Made by a program: the position numbers and the translations under genes. A stretch of 64,000 bases of DNA, taken from contig NZ_CAJTQJ010000001.1 of assembly GCF_910578695.1 (NCBI RefSeq), forward strand, positions 95,856 to 159,855, in the 5' to 3' direction. The first letter of the stretch is position 1. Each line of letters begins with the position of its first letter. This document shows positions 19,135 through 27,673 of this stretch, one piece after another. A model generated the notes under the pieces. That model made no database searches, was not told the DNA's origin, and saw only the letters and a list, made by a program, of their open reading frames with translations. The DNA is from an uncultured Brachyspira sp. (lineage in GTDB: Bacteria; Spirochaetota; Brachyspiria; Brachyspirales; Brachyspiraceae).

Positions 19135-20298
19135 TTAATAAAATGATGAATTAACTATCAAATATCTATCCTTTCCTTTAGTATTTATATCAGGATTATA
19201 AACAATATAAATATCATCGCCAAGCTCAACATATCTTAAAAGAGTATCATCAGACATAAAATCACCCTTAACATAAATTGCAGAACCCGGAGCCATAGGA
19301 CAATTATATTGTGCTGTAATAACTTTAGGCTTTGTTTCTATATATCCTTTATAACCGTAAAGTCCGCTCTTTTCATTTTTATAATTAGCCTCAAGCCAAG
19401 AAGCATAAAGCTCGCTCCAATCCTTAAATTGTTTTATATTTTTATTGGCTGCATATAGTACAGCTTTATAAGTTCCTCTATATTCTTTAGGGGCATTCGC
19501 TATATCTTTATATATTTCAAATCCGTTTTTAGAATGAAGTCCAAGCCAATACATAAAAAGCGAAACTGTAGCATATTTATGCACAGTATATCCCTGATTC
19601 CAATTAATAAAATAATCGCCTTTTGTTATTAAATACATTGAATCGCTATTATAATAATTAAGTCTGTTTGCAGGAATTTTTCCTCTGTATGAAATAACAG
19701 CCGCCTCAGATAATGCCTCATCAACCCATACATCAAATGAACTTATGCTTTTATTTTCTAATTGGCTGTAATATATAACATGATGAAGCTCATGTGCTAT
19801 TGTATTTACAACCGATTCTATATTATCCCAGCCGTTTATATAATCCAAAAATATTATATTTTCAGAATCATTTTTTATCTCTTCAAATTCATCTAGTATA
19901 GAATAGCCCTGCATATAAGGCTTATCTCCTGTATGCCCTCCGTTAATATCCATTATCAAAAGAGTTAATCTTCCTTTCAATCTGCCGTATAAATATTCTT
20001 CTATTTCATATATTTTAGATAATTCTAATATAATATTTTCTAATTCCCTTTCATTTACCTTTAATCCGTTTTCTAAAAATATATCTATTTTTGATGTTGA
20101 ATATATATTCTTTGCTTTGAGTGTTTCTTTTGAATAATTATTTTTTATATATCTCACAGCATTAAATGTTTTTTCTGTGTTTTTACCTTTATAAATATTA
20201 TAACTTACATAAGTTTTTAATACTTCATTTAAAGTGCTGAATTCTTTGGCATTTAGAATAGATATACTGAATATAATCAGTACTAAATATTTTTTCAT
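19135..20298 (-). CDS. M30 (hyicolysin-type) zinc metallopeptidase, secreted
   Basis: A 387-residue exported metallopeptidase. A short signal peptide (about residues 1-17, SISILNA) is followed by a catalytic domain with HELHH at 169-173, whose two outer histidines and Glu170 form the zinc site and general base. WVDEALSEAA at 191-200 supplies a candidate third zinc ligand. HExxH plus a downstream Glu in this spacing, and the extracellular location, fit peptidase family M30. It has its own terminator. A role in degrading host or envelope proteins is inference; the substrate is unknown. Confidence 0.8.
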   Translation of the reverse strand: MKKYLVLIIFSISILNAKEFSTLNEVLKTYVSYNIYKGKNTEKTFNAVRYIKNNYSKETLKAKNIYSTSKIDIFLENGLKVNERELENIILELSKIYEIEEYLYGRLKGRLTLLIMDINGGHTGDKPYMQGYSILDEFEEIKNDSENIIFLDYINGWDNIESVVNTIAHELHHVIYYSQLENKSISSFDVWVDEALSEAAVISYRGKIPANRLNYYNSDSMYLITKGDYFINWNQGYTVHKYATVSLFMYWLGLHSKNGFEIYKDIANAPKEYRGTYKAVLYAANKNIKQFKDWSELYASWLEANYKNEKSGLYGYKGYIETKPKVITAQYNCPMAPGSAIYVKGDFMSDDTLLRYVELGDDIYIVYNPDINTKGKDRYLIVNSSFY

Positions 20299-20382
20299 TA
20301 TGACAGCTCCTTTAATTATATTATTTATAATTAGTATCGGAAAAGTAATGAAAAAGAGTTTATAAAAACTATTTAAAAAAAT

Positions 20383-20410
20383 AAAGACCTGCCTATAAAG
20401 ACAAGCCTTT
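20383..20410 (-). terminator. Rho-independent terminator after the DUF4234 gene
   Basis: On the minus-strand RNA, 20410-20400 pairs with 20393-20383 over 11 bases, including three G-U pairs, and is followed by a run of T. The pairs fail on the plus strand, which sets the direction. Confidence 0.7.
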
Positions 20411-20436
20411 AATAATATATAAAGTTAATTATTTAA

Positions 20437-20832
20437 TTAATTATTTTCTATATTAGATACAGTATTTGCAGAATCATCTATACTTTTCCATATAGTATTT
20501 AATTTATCCTGCATTATAGCTCCTGCTGCTATAGGGAATAATACTCCCAATACTACTAATAATACTGTACTATCTTCGCTATTATTTATACCTGCTTTTG
20601 CAGTCATTTCTGAATAAACAATTTTACTATATTTATAGTACCAGTATATGCCGTATATATTGCCAGTCACTAAAACAAGTATAAGCTCCAATGTCGGATT
20701 TATATCTTCTCTTTCCATAAAATTTTTGATTTCATCTGTAGTTTTATATATCCAATAAAGATAATAAATACCGCATGTAACTATACTTAAAAGTACTAAC
20801 ATAGGAATACTTCTAACAGTACCTTTTTTCAT
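20437..20832 (-). CDS. DUF4234 family small membrane protein
   Basis: A 131-residue membrane protein of unknown function. Family features are the N-terminal RSIPMLVLLSIVTCGIYYLYWIYKT and a second hydrophobic segment near residues 45-65 containing GIYWYY, with a third near 88-105. It is a single-gene unit between the M30 peptidase and aspartokinase genes, with its own terminator. No catalytic motif is present. Confidence 0.78.
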   Translation of the reverse strand: MKKGTVRSIPMLVLLSIVTCGIYYLYWIYKTTDEIKNFMEREDINPTLELILVLVTGNIYGIYWYYKYSKIVYSEMTAKAGINNSEDSTVLLVVLGVLFPIAAGAIMQDKLNTIWKSIDDSANTVSNIENN

Positions 20833-20974
20833 TTTTAACTCTCCATTTATATATTTTTATTGAAAATATATTATATATTAAAGACTTTTTTATAGCAAGA
20901 GCAATTAAACAATTTTTATTAATAATAGATAAATTATAATTAAATTATTTAATTTTCTTCTTCAAATTTCCTAT

Positions 20975-22333
20975 TCAAATTTCTTCTTCAAAAAAAGTTT
21001 TATATATGCTTTTTATAGCCTTATTAAGATCATCATCTTTTACGCCTATCATAATACTTACTTCGCTTATTCCCTGATTAAGCATTTCTATATTTATATT
21101 GTATTTTTCCATAGCATTCATAGCTCTTGCAGAAACACCTACGCATTGCTGCATTCCTTCCCCTACAAGCATAATCAAAGCAAGTCCGTGCTCAAAATAA
21201 ATATTATCTACATTAAGCTCATCTCTCACCCTTTCATATATGCGTTTTTCTTTTTCTGGGGTAATTGCAGAATTCCTTACTATTACAGAAATATTATCTA
21301 TTCCTGAAGGAGCATGCTGATAAGGTATATTCTCATTTTCTATTATCTCTAAAAGTTTTCTTCCAAAACCGATTTCTCTATTCATTAAATATTTACTTAC
21401 ATAAAGACAAGAAAAATCATCTTCTCCTGAAACACCTACTACAGGATTAACAGCCTTATTTCTGCTTGCAACTATTCTAGTCCCTTTGGCAGAAGGATTA
21501 TTAGTATTAAGTATATGCACAGGTATATTTGTTTCATAAACAGGCTGAAGAGCCTCAGCGTGAAGAACATTAAATCCTCCGTAGCTTAATTCTCTCATCT
21601 CTCTGTATGTAAACTCATCTATCAATTTAGGATTATCTACTATATTGGGAGCAGCAGCAAATACTCCATCAACATCAGTAAAGTTTTCATAAACTTCAGC
21701 ATTAACAGCCTTCGCTAATATAGCACCTGTAATATCGCTTCCTCCTCTAGGAAAAGTTACTACATCGCCTTTTTCAGTATATCCGAAAAATCCGGGAAAT
21801 ATTATCAAAGCAGTCTCATCTTTCAATTTAGCTAAATTATCATAAGATTTTTCTAATACAGCAGCATTTCCAAATTCTTCTGAAAGCAAAAGTCCCGCAT
21901 CTTTAGGACTTACATATTTAGCCTTTACGCCTATAGAGTTAATATATGCTGCTATAACTTTGGCACTCAAATCCTCGCCCAATGCTTTAACTCCGTCTAT
22001 AAATTTTATAGGAATTGATTTATCCTCGGATATTCTTTTTAGTATATCATTTTTAATCTCTTCTAAAATATCATTGGAAAGCGAAAGATCATCTATGATA
22101 TTTTTGAATCTTTCTATAATAATTTTTAATTCTAGTTTTTCATCTTTTCCTGAAATAATAGTTTCTGCAAGAGTGATAAGCAAGTCCGTTACTTTGGTAT
22201 CCTCTTTAAGTCTTTTGCCGGGAGCTGATACAACTATAATTTTTCTTTCTTTATCAGCTAAAATTATATCAACTACTTTTTTTATCTGACTTGCATTTGC
22301 TACAGAAGAACCTCCGAATTTTGCAACTTTCAT
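20975..22333 (-). CDS. lysC: Aspartate kinase
   Basis: It phosphorylates aspartate with ATP, the first step toward lysine, threonine, methionine and diaminopimelate for peptidoglycan. The 452-residue protein has the N-terminal kinase motif KFGGSSVANASQI, FPRGGSDITGAILAKA near 195 and two C-terminal ACT domains (about 310-450) typical of feedback-regulated monofunctional enzymes. The start is preceded by AAGGAG. It is a single-gene unit; the 570-base region upstream is filled with repeats. Which end product inhibits it cannot be read from sequence. Confidence 0.93.
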   Translation of the reverse strand: MKVAKFGGSSVANASQIKKVVDIILADKERKIIVVSAPGKRLKEDTKVTDLLITLAETIISGKDEKLELKIIIERFKNIIDDLSLSNDILEEIKNDILKRISEDKSIPIKFIDGVKALGEDLSAKVIAAYINSIGVKAKYVSPKDAGLLLSEEFGNAAVLEKSYDNLAKLKDETALIIFPGFFGYTEKGDVVTFPRGGSDITGAILAKAVNAEVYENFTDVDGVFAAAPNIVDNPKLIDEFTYREMRELSYGGFNVLHAEALQPVYETNIPVHILNTNNPSAKGTRIVASRNKAVNPVVGVSGEDDFSCLYVSKYLMNREIGFGRKLLEIIENENIPYQHAPSGIDNISVIVRNSAITPEKEKRIYERVRDELNVDNIYFEHGLALIMLVGEGMQQCVGVSARAMNAMEKYNINIEMLNQGISEVSIMIGVKDDDLNKAIKSIYKTFFEEEI

Positions 22334-22380
22334 TTTACTTCTCCTTAGATTATTACTAAAAATTGTTCGTTAATCTTCCC

Positions 22381-22478
22381 TGCCATTCTGCGAATGTCAG
22401 GCACTCACAATTTTTATATTTAACTTTATCGTATTTCAAAATTATATTTTTTATTATTACTAAAATAAACTCGCTTTA
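22381..22478. repeat. 98-base direct repeat, copy 1
   Basis: It begins with TGCCATTCTGCGAATG and ends with TCGCTTTA. Compared with the copy at 22633-22730 there are three substitutions in 98 positions. The first 38 bases match a dispersed family found elsewhere in the window. Confidence 0.9.
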
Positions 22479-22523
22479 AATTAGCTAATAAACAGCTTCG
22501 CTCTTTATTAGCTGCTCGTTTAT
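22465..22523. repeat. Palindromic 59-base unit A
   Basis: Bounded by ATAAAC and its complement GTTTAT. The inner stem 22483-22492 pairs perfectly with 22504-22513 (10 bp), and the AGC/GCT inside can extend it across a C-C mismatch. It overlaps the end of the first 98-base repeat. Confidence 0.8.
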
Positions 22524-22541
22524 TTTTTATTATTGCTAGCG

Positions 22542-22600
22542 ATAAACTCACTTTAAATTAGCTTATAACTTCCTTCGTCAGTTATAAGCTGTTCGTTTAT
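22542..22600. repeat. Palindromic 59-base unit B
   Basis: Same length and same boundary sequences as unit A. The inner stem 22560-22570 pairs perfectly with 22580-22590 (11 bp) but has a different sequence from the unit A stem. Confidence 0.8.
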
Positions 22601-22632
22601 CACTTTAAAATTACTTTATTTTTAGTTATTAC

Positions 22633-22730
22633 TGCCATTCTGCAAATGTCAGGCACTCACAATTTTTATATTTAACTTTATCGTATTTCAAAATTATATT
22701 TTTTATTATTATTAAAATAAATTCGCTTTA
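22633..22730. repeat. 98-base direct repeat, copy 2
   Basis: Second copy of the repeat at 22381-22478, 95 of 98 identical, same orientation, 252 bases downstream. Confidence 0.9.
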
Positions 22731-22903
22731 TTACTTCCAGATATAAACTTTATTTTATTTCTAATAAAAATTAAAAATACAGAAAATATGATATAGCATA
22801 TTAGAATATAAGCAATATCATATATCTATTTTTTATTCAATATATTGTGCAAATTTACGATACTTTAATATAATATTTGTATACTTCAAAGATGTAATTA
22901 ATT

Positions 22904-23926
22904 ATGAATGAAAATATTTTAGTAGTAGAGCATAGAACAGATCTTTTGGATAGGTTTGTAGATATTTTAAGAGCAAAGCATTATAACCCTATAGCAACTA
23001 AATCACGCTCGCAGGCTGTTAATATTTCTAATGAAAGCACATTAGATTTAATACTTTTAGATGCTGATATAGGCGACTCTCAAGGTCTTCAGCTTTTGGA
23101 TACTTTTAAAAATCAGGAATCTACTAAAGGAACTCCTGTAATACTTCTAAGTACGCCTTATAGAAAAATGGAATTTATAGAAGAAGCTATGAATATGGGA
23201 ATTGACGGGCTTATATTTATACCTTTTGATGAAATGGAGCTTGTTGTAAGAGTTAATAGCTGCCTCAAATATAGAAAGCTTTATTTGGAGCATCAGAAAT
23301 TAATAAAACAAGCTGATTATCTTCAAAGCTCATTAACTGATATGACTGAAGTTTCAAATAGAAATTATCAGTCATATAAAGAAGTACAGAAAAAATATGA
23401 CGATATATTAAATGTAGATTTAGAAACAGGGCTTTGGAATAAAAAAGAGTTTTATGAGCAATTCACAAGACTGCTTTATGAAACTGTAAGACATGAAGAA
23501 ACTATTGTACTTGCATGCTTTTCTATAGACGGACTTGATAATATTATAAGCGAGTTTGGAATAATTGCTGCAGAAGAGATAATGCTTAAATTTACTGAGG
23601 TGCTTAAAAAAAGTACAAGAAAAGAAGATATACTAGCAAGATTTGATAATAATCAATTTATGGTTGCTTTCAATAGAATGAATATAAAATTATATGATAA
23701 AAAAATAGATGAAATAAGAGGTTTTGTTGATAAGAATGAACTTGAATATAATGGTATTATGATAAAATATACTATATCAGTGGGAATATCATATACTGCA
23801 TACAAAAAAAATTATCATATAGAAAATATGGATAAGGAAATAGCTCCTGTACTTTTAGCCCTTCATAATGCCAAAAGACGAGGATTTGCAAGTTTATTTG
23901 TACATCCTACACTCATTAAAAGGTGA
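22904..23926 (+). CDS. Response regulator with REC domain and degenerate GGDEF domain
   Basis: A 340-residue signalling protein. Residues 1-120 form a receiver domain, with the likely phospho-acceptor aspartate in LDLILLDADIGD near residue 54 and a conserved-position lysine region replaced by FIPFDE. A coiled linker (about 125-165) leads to a GGDEF-fold domain with DLETGLWNKKEFYEQF and SVGISY motifs. The active-site loop reads RFDNNQFMVAF where an active cyclase has GGDEF, so c-di-GMP synthesis is unlikely. It could act as a nucleotide sensor or protein-binding module. tsaC starts 9 bases downstream, probably in the same operon. Confidence 0.85.
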   Translation: MNENILVVEHRTDLLDRFVDILRAKHYNPIATKSRSQAVNISNESTLDLILLDADIGDSQGLQLLDTFKNQESTKGTPVILLSTPYRKMEFIEEAMNMGIDGLIFIPFDEMELVVRVNSCLKYRKLYLEHQKLIKQADYLQSSLTDMTEVSNRNYQSYKEVQKKYDDILNVDLETGLWNKKEFYEQFTRLLYETVRHEETIVLACFSIDGLDNIISEFGIIAAEEIMLKFTEVLKKSTRKEDILARFDNNQFMVAFNRMNIKLYDKKIDEIRGFVDKNELEYNGIMIKYTISVGISYTAYKKNYHIENMDKEIAPVLLALHNAKRRGFASLFVHPTLIKR

Positions 23927-23935
23927 TAATTATTT

Positions 23936-24526
23936 ATGATTATTAGTCTTGATAAAAATAATATAGAAAGTATAGAGTATGCTGCAAATGAGGTTATAAA
24001 AGTGATAAATGAAGGAGGAATAGCCGTTTCTCCTACAGATACAGTTTACGGAATGCTTGCCGACTCTTTCAATACCGATGCTGTAAATAGAATATATGAT
24101 ATTAAAGAAAGAGAGAAAAATAAGCCCTTTTTAATTTTACTAAAAGATTTAGAGAGTACAAAAAGATTTTCTGATAAAGAAATACCTAATATAATAAAAA
24201 GAAATATACCAGGAGAGCTTACTTTTATTATGCCTCTTTTAGATGAATTAAAAAATCAGTTCTCATACTTAAAAGATACTGTAGCTTTAAGAATACCTAA
24301 TGATGAATATATGCATTTAATATTAAAAAGCACTAATCCTTTGGCAGCACCTTCTGCAAATCCCAGCGGTTATGGAATCATACTTGACGGCAATGAATTA
24401 GCTGAACTTTATAAGGATAAAGCTGATTTAATAGTTAATGCAGGCATATTAGAAAATAAAATGCCTTCTACTCTTTATGACTGTATACAAAATAAAATTC
24501 TCCGTCAAGGCTCTGTTTATTTTTGA
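23936..24526 (+). CDS. tsaC: L-threonylcarbamoyladenylate synthase (Sua5/YrdC/YwlC family)
   Basis: It makes threonylcarbamoyl-AMP from threonine, bicarbonate and ATP for the t6A37 modification of ANN-decoding tRNAs. The 196-residue protein is a stand-alone YrdC domain: SPTDTVYGMLADSFN near residue 31, KEREKNKPFLILL near 56 and APSANPSGYG near 140, the expected substrate loops. The C-terminal Sua5 domain is absent. A YciO-type paralogue is a weaker alternative. It is probably co-transcribed with the upstream regulator, and it converges with the next gene (17 bases between stops). Confidence 0.85.
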   Translation: MIISLDKNNIESIEYAANEVIKVINEGGIAVSPTDTVYGMLADSFNTDAVNRIYDIKEREKNKPFLILLKDLESTKRFSDKEIPNIIKRNIPGELTFIMPLLDELKNQFSYLKDTVALRIPNDEYMHLILKSTNPLAAPSANPSGYGIILDGNELAELYKDKADLIVNAGILENKMPSTLYDCIQNKILRQGSVYF

Positions 24527-24543
24527 TATATAATCTTTATTAA

Positions 24544-24945
24544 TTATATTTTTTCCAAAATCTTTTTTGCAAGTACTATACCCACTGCAATAAATGCCAA
24601 TTGAAAAATAACTTCAAATACATCATCAAAATTATGCATTATATAGTATATTCCAAAAAATTTATAAGATAATATAAATATTACTATCAATGCTAATACA
24701 GATACTGCAGGAATAATAACCATATATTCTCTATTATGATTTTGTCTTTTTTCTCTTACTATTTTATTTTTTATTTTATTTCTTTTTTTGGTATCTATTT
24801 TTCTAATTAAAATAATAAGAAATATTATAATTGCAGTAAAAACTGATATTTTAAGCAGTGATTCAATTATATCATCAAAGTTATGAATCATATATAATAT
24901 ATAATACTGCATTGATTTTAATGCTGATACTATATTATCTTTCAT
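24544..24945 (-). CDS. Unknown membrane protein with an internal duplication
   Basis: A 133-residue protein with no family I recognise. It has two halves of similar design: MIHNFDDIIESLLKI followed by a membrane helix near residue 35, and IMHNFDDVFEVIFQL followed by a membrane helix near residue 115, separated by a basic loop (residues 48-72) and another helix. The shared motif is F-D-D, then a hydrophobic stretch. AAAAGGAG sits 6 bases before the ATG. It belongs to a leftward cluster with two other small proteins of related layout. Confidence 0.65.
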   Translation of the reverse strand: MKDNIVSALKSMQYYILYMIHNFDDIIESLLKISVFTAIIIFLIILIRKIDTKKRNKIKNKIVREKRQNHNREYMVIIPAVSVLALIVIFILSYKFFGIYYIMHNFDDVFEVIFQLAFIAVGIVLAKKILEKI

Positions 24946-24982
24946 AAAAAACTCCTTTTAATTTATATAAAAGAAATTTACA

Positions 24983-25516
24983 TTATTCTTTTCTATTATT
25001 TTTCAATTTATATTTAGGTTTCAATTCATAAACTTTTTTATATCTTGAATCATTTTCTTCCGATTCTATATTATTATTCTTATTATTAGGTATTCTTCTC
25101 TCTCTTCTGTCATAATCTCTGATATCATATTCATATTGTATATTTTCTTCTATTGTTGATGATTTATCTCTATTAACTCTATTATTATTATAATCATCAT
25201 AATCGTCGTCATCATCATAATAATCGTCATAATAATCTCTTCTCATATCTCTTGATTTTCTCTCTCCTCTTCTTCGTCTTCTATAGTTATTATCATAATC
25301 ATCATAGTTTCTTTTATTATTTTTTATTTTTTCATAAGTATTATCATCTCTAAGTATTCTTTTAACCAAATATGTTACAGCTAATATCATAACTACTATG
25401 CCTATTAACTTTGATATATCTTCTATAAAATCAAGTCCGTCATCTATTAAATCAAAACAATACAGATGTACAGACAATATTAAATTTATAAAAATAAATA
25501 GTATTATTTTTTTCAT
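24983..25516 (-). CDS. Unknown membrane protein with charged low-complexity tail
   Basis: A 177-residue protein. A signal-like hydrophobic N-terminus ends near LYCFDLIDD (a possible lipobox-like Cys at residue 20), then GLDFIEDISKLIGIVVMILAV forms a second membrane helix. The remaining 115 residues are alternating Arg-rich and Asp/Tyr-rich low-complexity sequence (YDDDDDYDDY near residue 100). The first 55 residues are clearly paralogous to the 63-residue protein encoded at 25785-25976. The start is preceded by GAGGAAA. Function unknown. Confidence 0.65.
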   Translation of the reverse strand: MKKIILFIFINLILSVHLYCFDLIDDGLDFIEDISKLIGIVVMILAVTYLVKRILRDDNTYEKIKNNKRNYDDYDNNYRRRRRGERKSRDMRRDYYDDYYDDDDDYDDYNNNRVNRDKSSTIEENIQYEYDIRDYDRRERRIPNNKNNNIESEENDSRYKKVYELKPKYKLKNNRKE

Positions 25517-25784
25517 TTATTTATATTTCCTCTATCTTTATATCCTCTATTTACTAATATTTATATTTTATATTTCCTAATTATTTTTTTATTGCTGCCT
25601 GCTATAAATTTGCTTTACAAATAATTTAAAAAATTTATTATTAATAATGTTAAACGCCTGTAATTTTTATAATCTTATTAAATTTTTATAATCTTCTTGC
25701 TGGTTTATAGATTTAAAACTATTTTTAATAATATTTTTCATTCTTAAAATATCATGCATAAACAATTTTTTAATTAGCTAGTAC

Positions 25785-25976
25785 TCAATAATTATTATTT
25801 TTTTTCGACTTCTTTTTAATAAAAAATAATACTGCTGCTATTATTACTACGATACCGATTATCTGAGCTAAATCATCAAAAATAAATTCAAAAGTATCCT
25901 CTATTAAATCAAAACAATATAAATTAGCAGTCATAATGAATGCTGATATTAATGCTGTTATTGCTGTTTTTTTCAT
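25785..25976 (-). CDS. Unknown 63-residue membrane protein
   Basis: A tiny protein with a signal-like N-terminus ending at NLYCFDLIEDTFEF and a second membrane helix, IIGIVVIIAAVLFFI, followed by a basic Lys/Asn tail. It is paralogous to the N-terminus of the 177-residue protein next to it (shared LYCFDLI and IGIVV). A perfect AAAGGAGG ribosome site 6 bases before the ATG supports translation. It is first in the leftward cluster of three. Confidence 0.65.
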   Translation of the reverse strand: MKKTAITALISAFIMTANLYCFDLIEDTFEFIFDDLAQIIGIVVIIAAVLFFIKKKSKKNNNY

Positions 25977-26371
25977 TGATTGCCTCCTTTTACAACTATA
26001 ACTTTATCTCTTACTTTTAAAGTATAGCATATATTTATAGTTTTGTAAAGTTATATAAACAAATTTTACAAAAAATATACTGATGTAAATTAAATGTAAA
26101 ATTATATATAATACATATTATACATTTTATTATTATTTTTAATGTTATGATTTAATAAATAAGTTTTAATTTTTTGTATTATTAAAAAACTAATAAATAA
26201 AAACTGTATTTCTATATTTAGCTGGCTTTAATTATTAGATTGTTTCATATTCTTATAATAAAGTTATATATTATTATTAATAAATAGCATACAGATAAAA
26301 TTATCAAGCGTTTTTGTATTATACCGAATATAATAGAAGTATAGTTTTTATTTTATAGAGTCGGAGAATAT
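25977..26371. other. 395-base divergent spacer
   Basis: AT-rich region between the small membrane protein and murA. A TATAAT at 26329-26334 could be the -10 of murA, without a recognisable -35. No gene or repeat was seen. Confidence 0.45.
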
Positions 26372-27649
26372 ATGTATAAATATGTAATAAAAGGTTCAAA
26401 TAATATCGAAGGGACAGTAAAAATATCGGGTTCTAAGAATGCATCTTTGCCTTTACTTGTTGCATCTATTTTAACTGATGAGCCTATTATACTTCATAAT
26501 GTGCCTGATTTGGCGGATGTGCATGTTCTTATAGATATATTAGAACCTTTAGGCAAGAAGGTTGATTTTAAAAACAATACTACTGTTATAATATCATATA
26601 ATGGTAAAAGTGATGAAGCTCCTTATAAATTAGTAAAAAAAATGAGAGGCTCTATTATAGTTTTAGGTCCTTTACTTGCCAAGAGAAAGCATTGCAGAGT
26701 ATCATATCCGGGAGGCTGTGCTTTCGGACCAAGACCTATAGATTTGCATTTAAAGGGAATGGAGGCATTAGGAGCAAAGATAGATATAACAGCAGGATAT
26801 ATAGATGCTAAAGTAGAAGGCGGTTTGATTGGAGCAGATATGGATTTATCAGGAAAGTTCGGACCTACGGTGCTTGGAACAGATAATGTGATGATGGCTG
26901 CTTCTTTGGCTAAAGGAACTACAATTATTAGAAATGCGGCAAAAGAGCCTGAATGCACTAATTTGGCTGATTTGCTTAATGCTATGGGGGCAAAAATTAC
27001 AGGAGAAGAAACAGGTACTATTACTATAGAGGGCGTTGATTATCTTCACGGTGCTGAGTTTACAGTTATACCTGATAGAATAGAAACAGGTACTTTTTTA
27101 GCAATAGCAGCTTCAGGAAGAGGAAAATTAAAATTAGAAAATGCTGAGCCTAAGCATTTAACTTATGTATTGGACTTGCTTTCTGATATAGGATGCGATA
27201 TAAAAACATCAGATTCTTCTATAGAAATAGATGCCTCTAATAGGGAATTAAAACCTTTCAAGGCAGAAACTTTACCTTATCCAGGATTTCCTACAGATTT
27301 GCAGGCTATTTATACAACTCTTGCATGTACAATTAATGGAAAAAGCGAGTTTATAGAAAGAATATATCCTGACAGATTTAGTCATGTAGCTGAGCTTATT
27401 CGTATGGGAGCTGATATTGAACTAAATACTTCAAATATAGTTGTAAACGGAGGCAAAAAATTATCAGGAGCCGATGTTCAGGCAAGCGATTTAAGGGCTG
27501 GTGCGGCATTGGTTGCTGCAGGAGCCGTATCAGAAGGTATAACAAATGTTCATAGAATTTATCATATAGAAAGAGGATATGAAAATTTAGACGGAAAATT
27601 AAATAATATAAATATAAATACAGTAAGAGAAAAAGATGATATTTTATAA
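26372..27649 (+). CDS. murA: UDP-N-acetylglucosamine 1-carboxyvinyltransferase
   Basis: MurA transfers enolpyruvate from PEP to UDP-GlcNAc, the first committed step of peptidoglycan synthesis. The 425-residue length and motifs fit: SGSKNASLPLL at residue 19 (catalytic Lys22), and YPGGCAFGPRP with the catalytic Cys116, the residue alkylated by fosfomycin. DLRAGAALVAAG lies near the C-terminus. CGGAGAATAT precedes the ATG. A flagellar rod gene follows after 24 bases and is probably co-transcribed. Confidence 0.96.
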   Translation: MYKYVIKGSNNIEGTVKISGSKNASLPLLVASILTDEPIILHNVPDLADVHVLIDILEPLGKKVDFKNNTTVIISYNGKSDEAPYKLVKKMRGSIIVLGPLLAKRKHCRVSYPGGCAFGPRPIDLHLKGMEALGAKIDITAGYIDAKVEGGLIGADMDLSGKFGPTVLGTDNVMMAASLAKGTTIIRNAAKEPECTNLADLLNAMGAKITGEETGTITIEGVDYLHGAEFTVIPDRIETGTFLAIAASGRGKLKLENAEPKHLTYVLDLLSDIGCDIKTSDSSIEIDASNRELKPFKAETLPYPGFPTDLQAIYTTLACTINGKSEFIERIYPDRFSHVAELIRMGADIELNTSNIVVNGGKKLSGADVQASDLRAGAALVAAGAVSEGITNVHRIYHIERGYENLDGKLNNININTVREKDDIL

Positions 27650-27673
27650 ATAATAATTAGGGGGAATATAATA

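Larger units (their letters stand above)
22334..22903. other. 570-base repeat-rich spacer
   Basis: A gene-free spacer between divergent lysC and the REC/GGDEF gene. It consists of a 98-base direct repeat (two copies, 95 of 98 identical) enclosing two tandem 59-base palindromic units, then about 170 bases of plain AT-rich sequence leading to the rightward gene. Confidence 0.8.

Noticed and set aside
22381..22730. CRISPR-like spaced repeats
   Set aside because: Only two long repeats with a structured palindromic interval and no cas genes nearby; not a CRISPR array.
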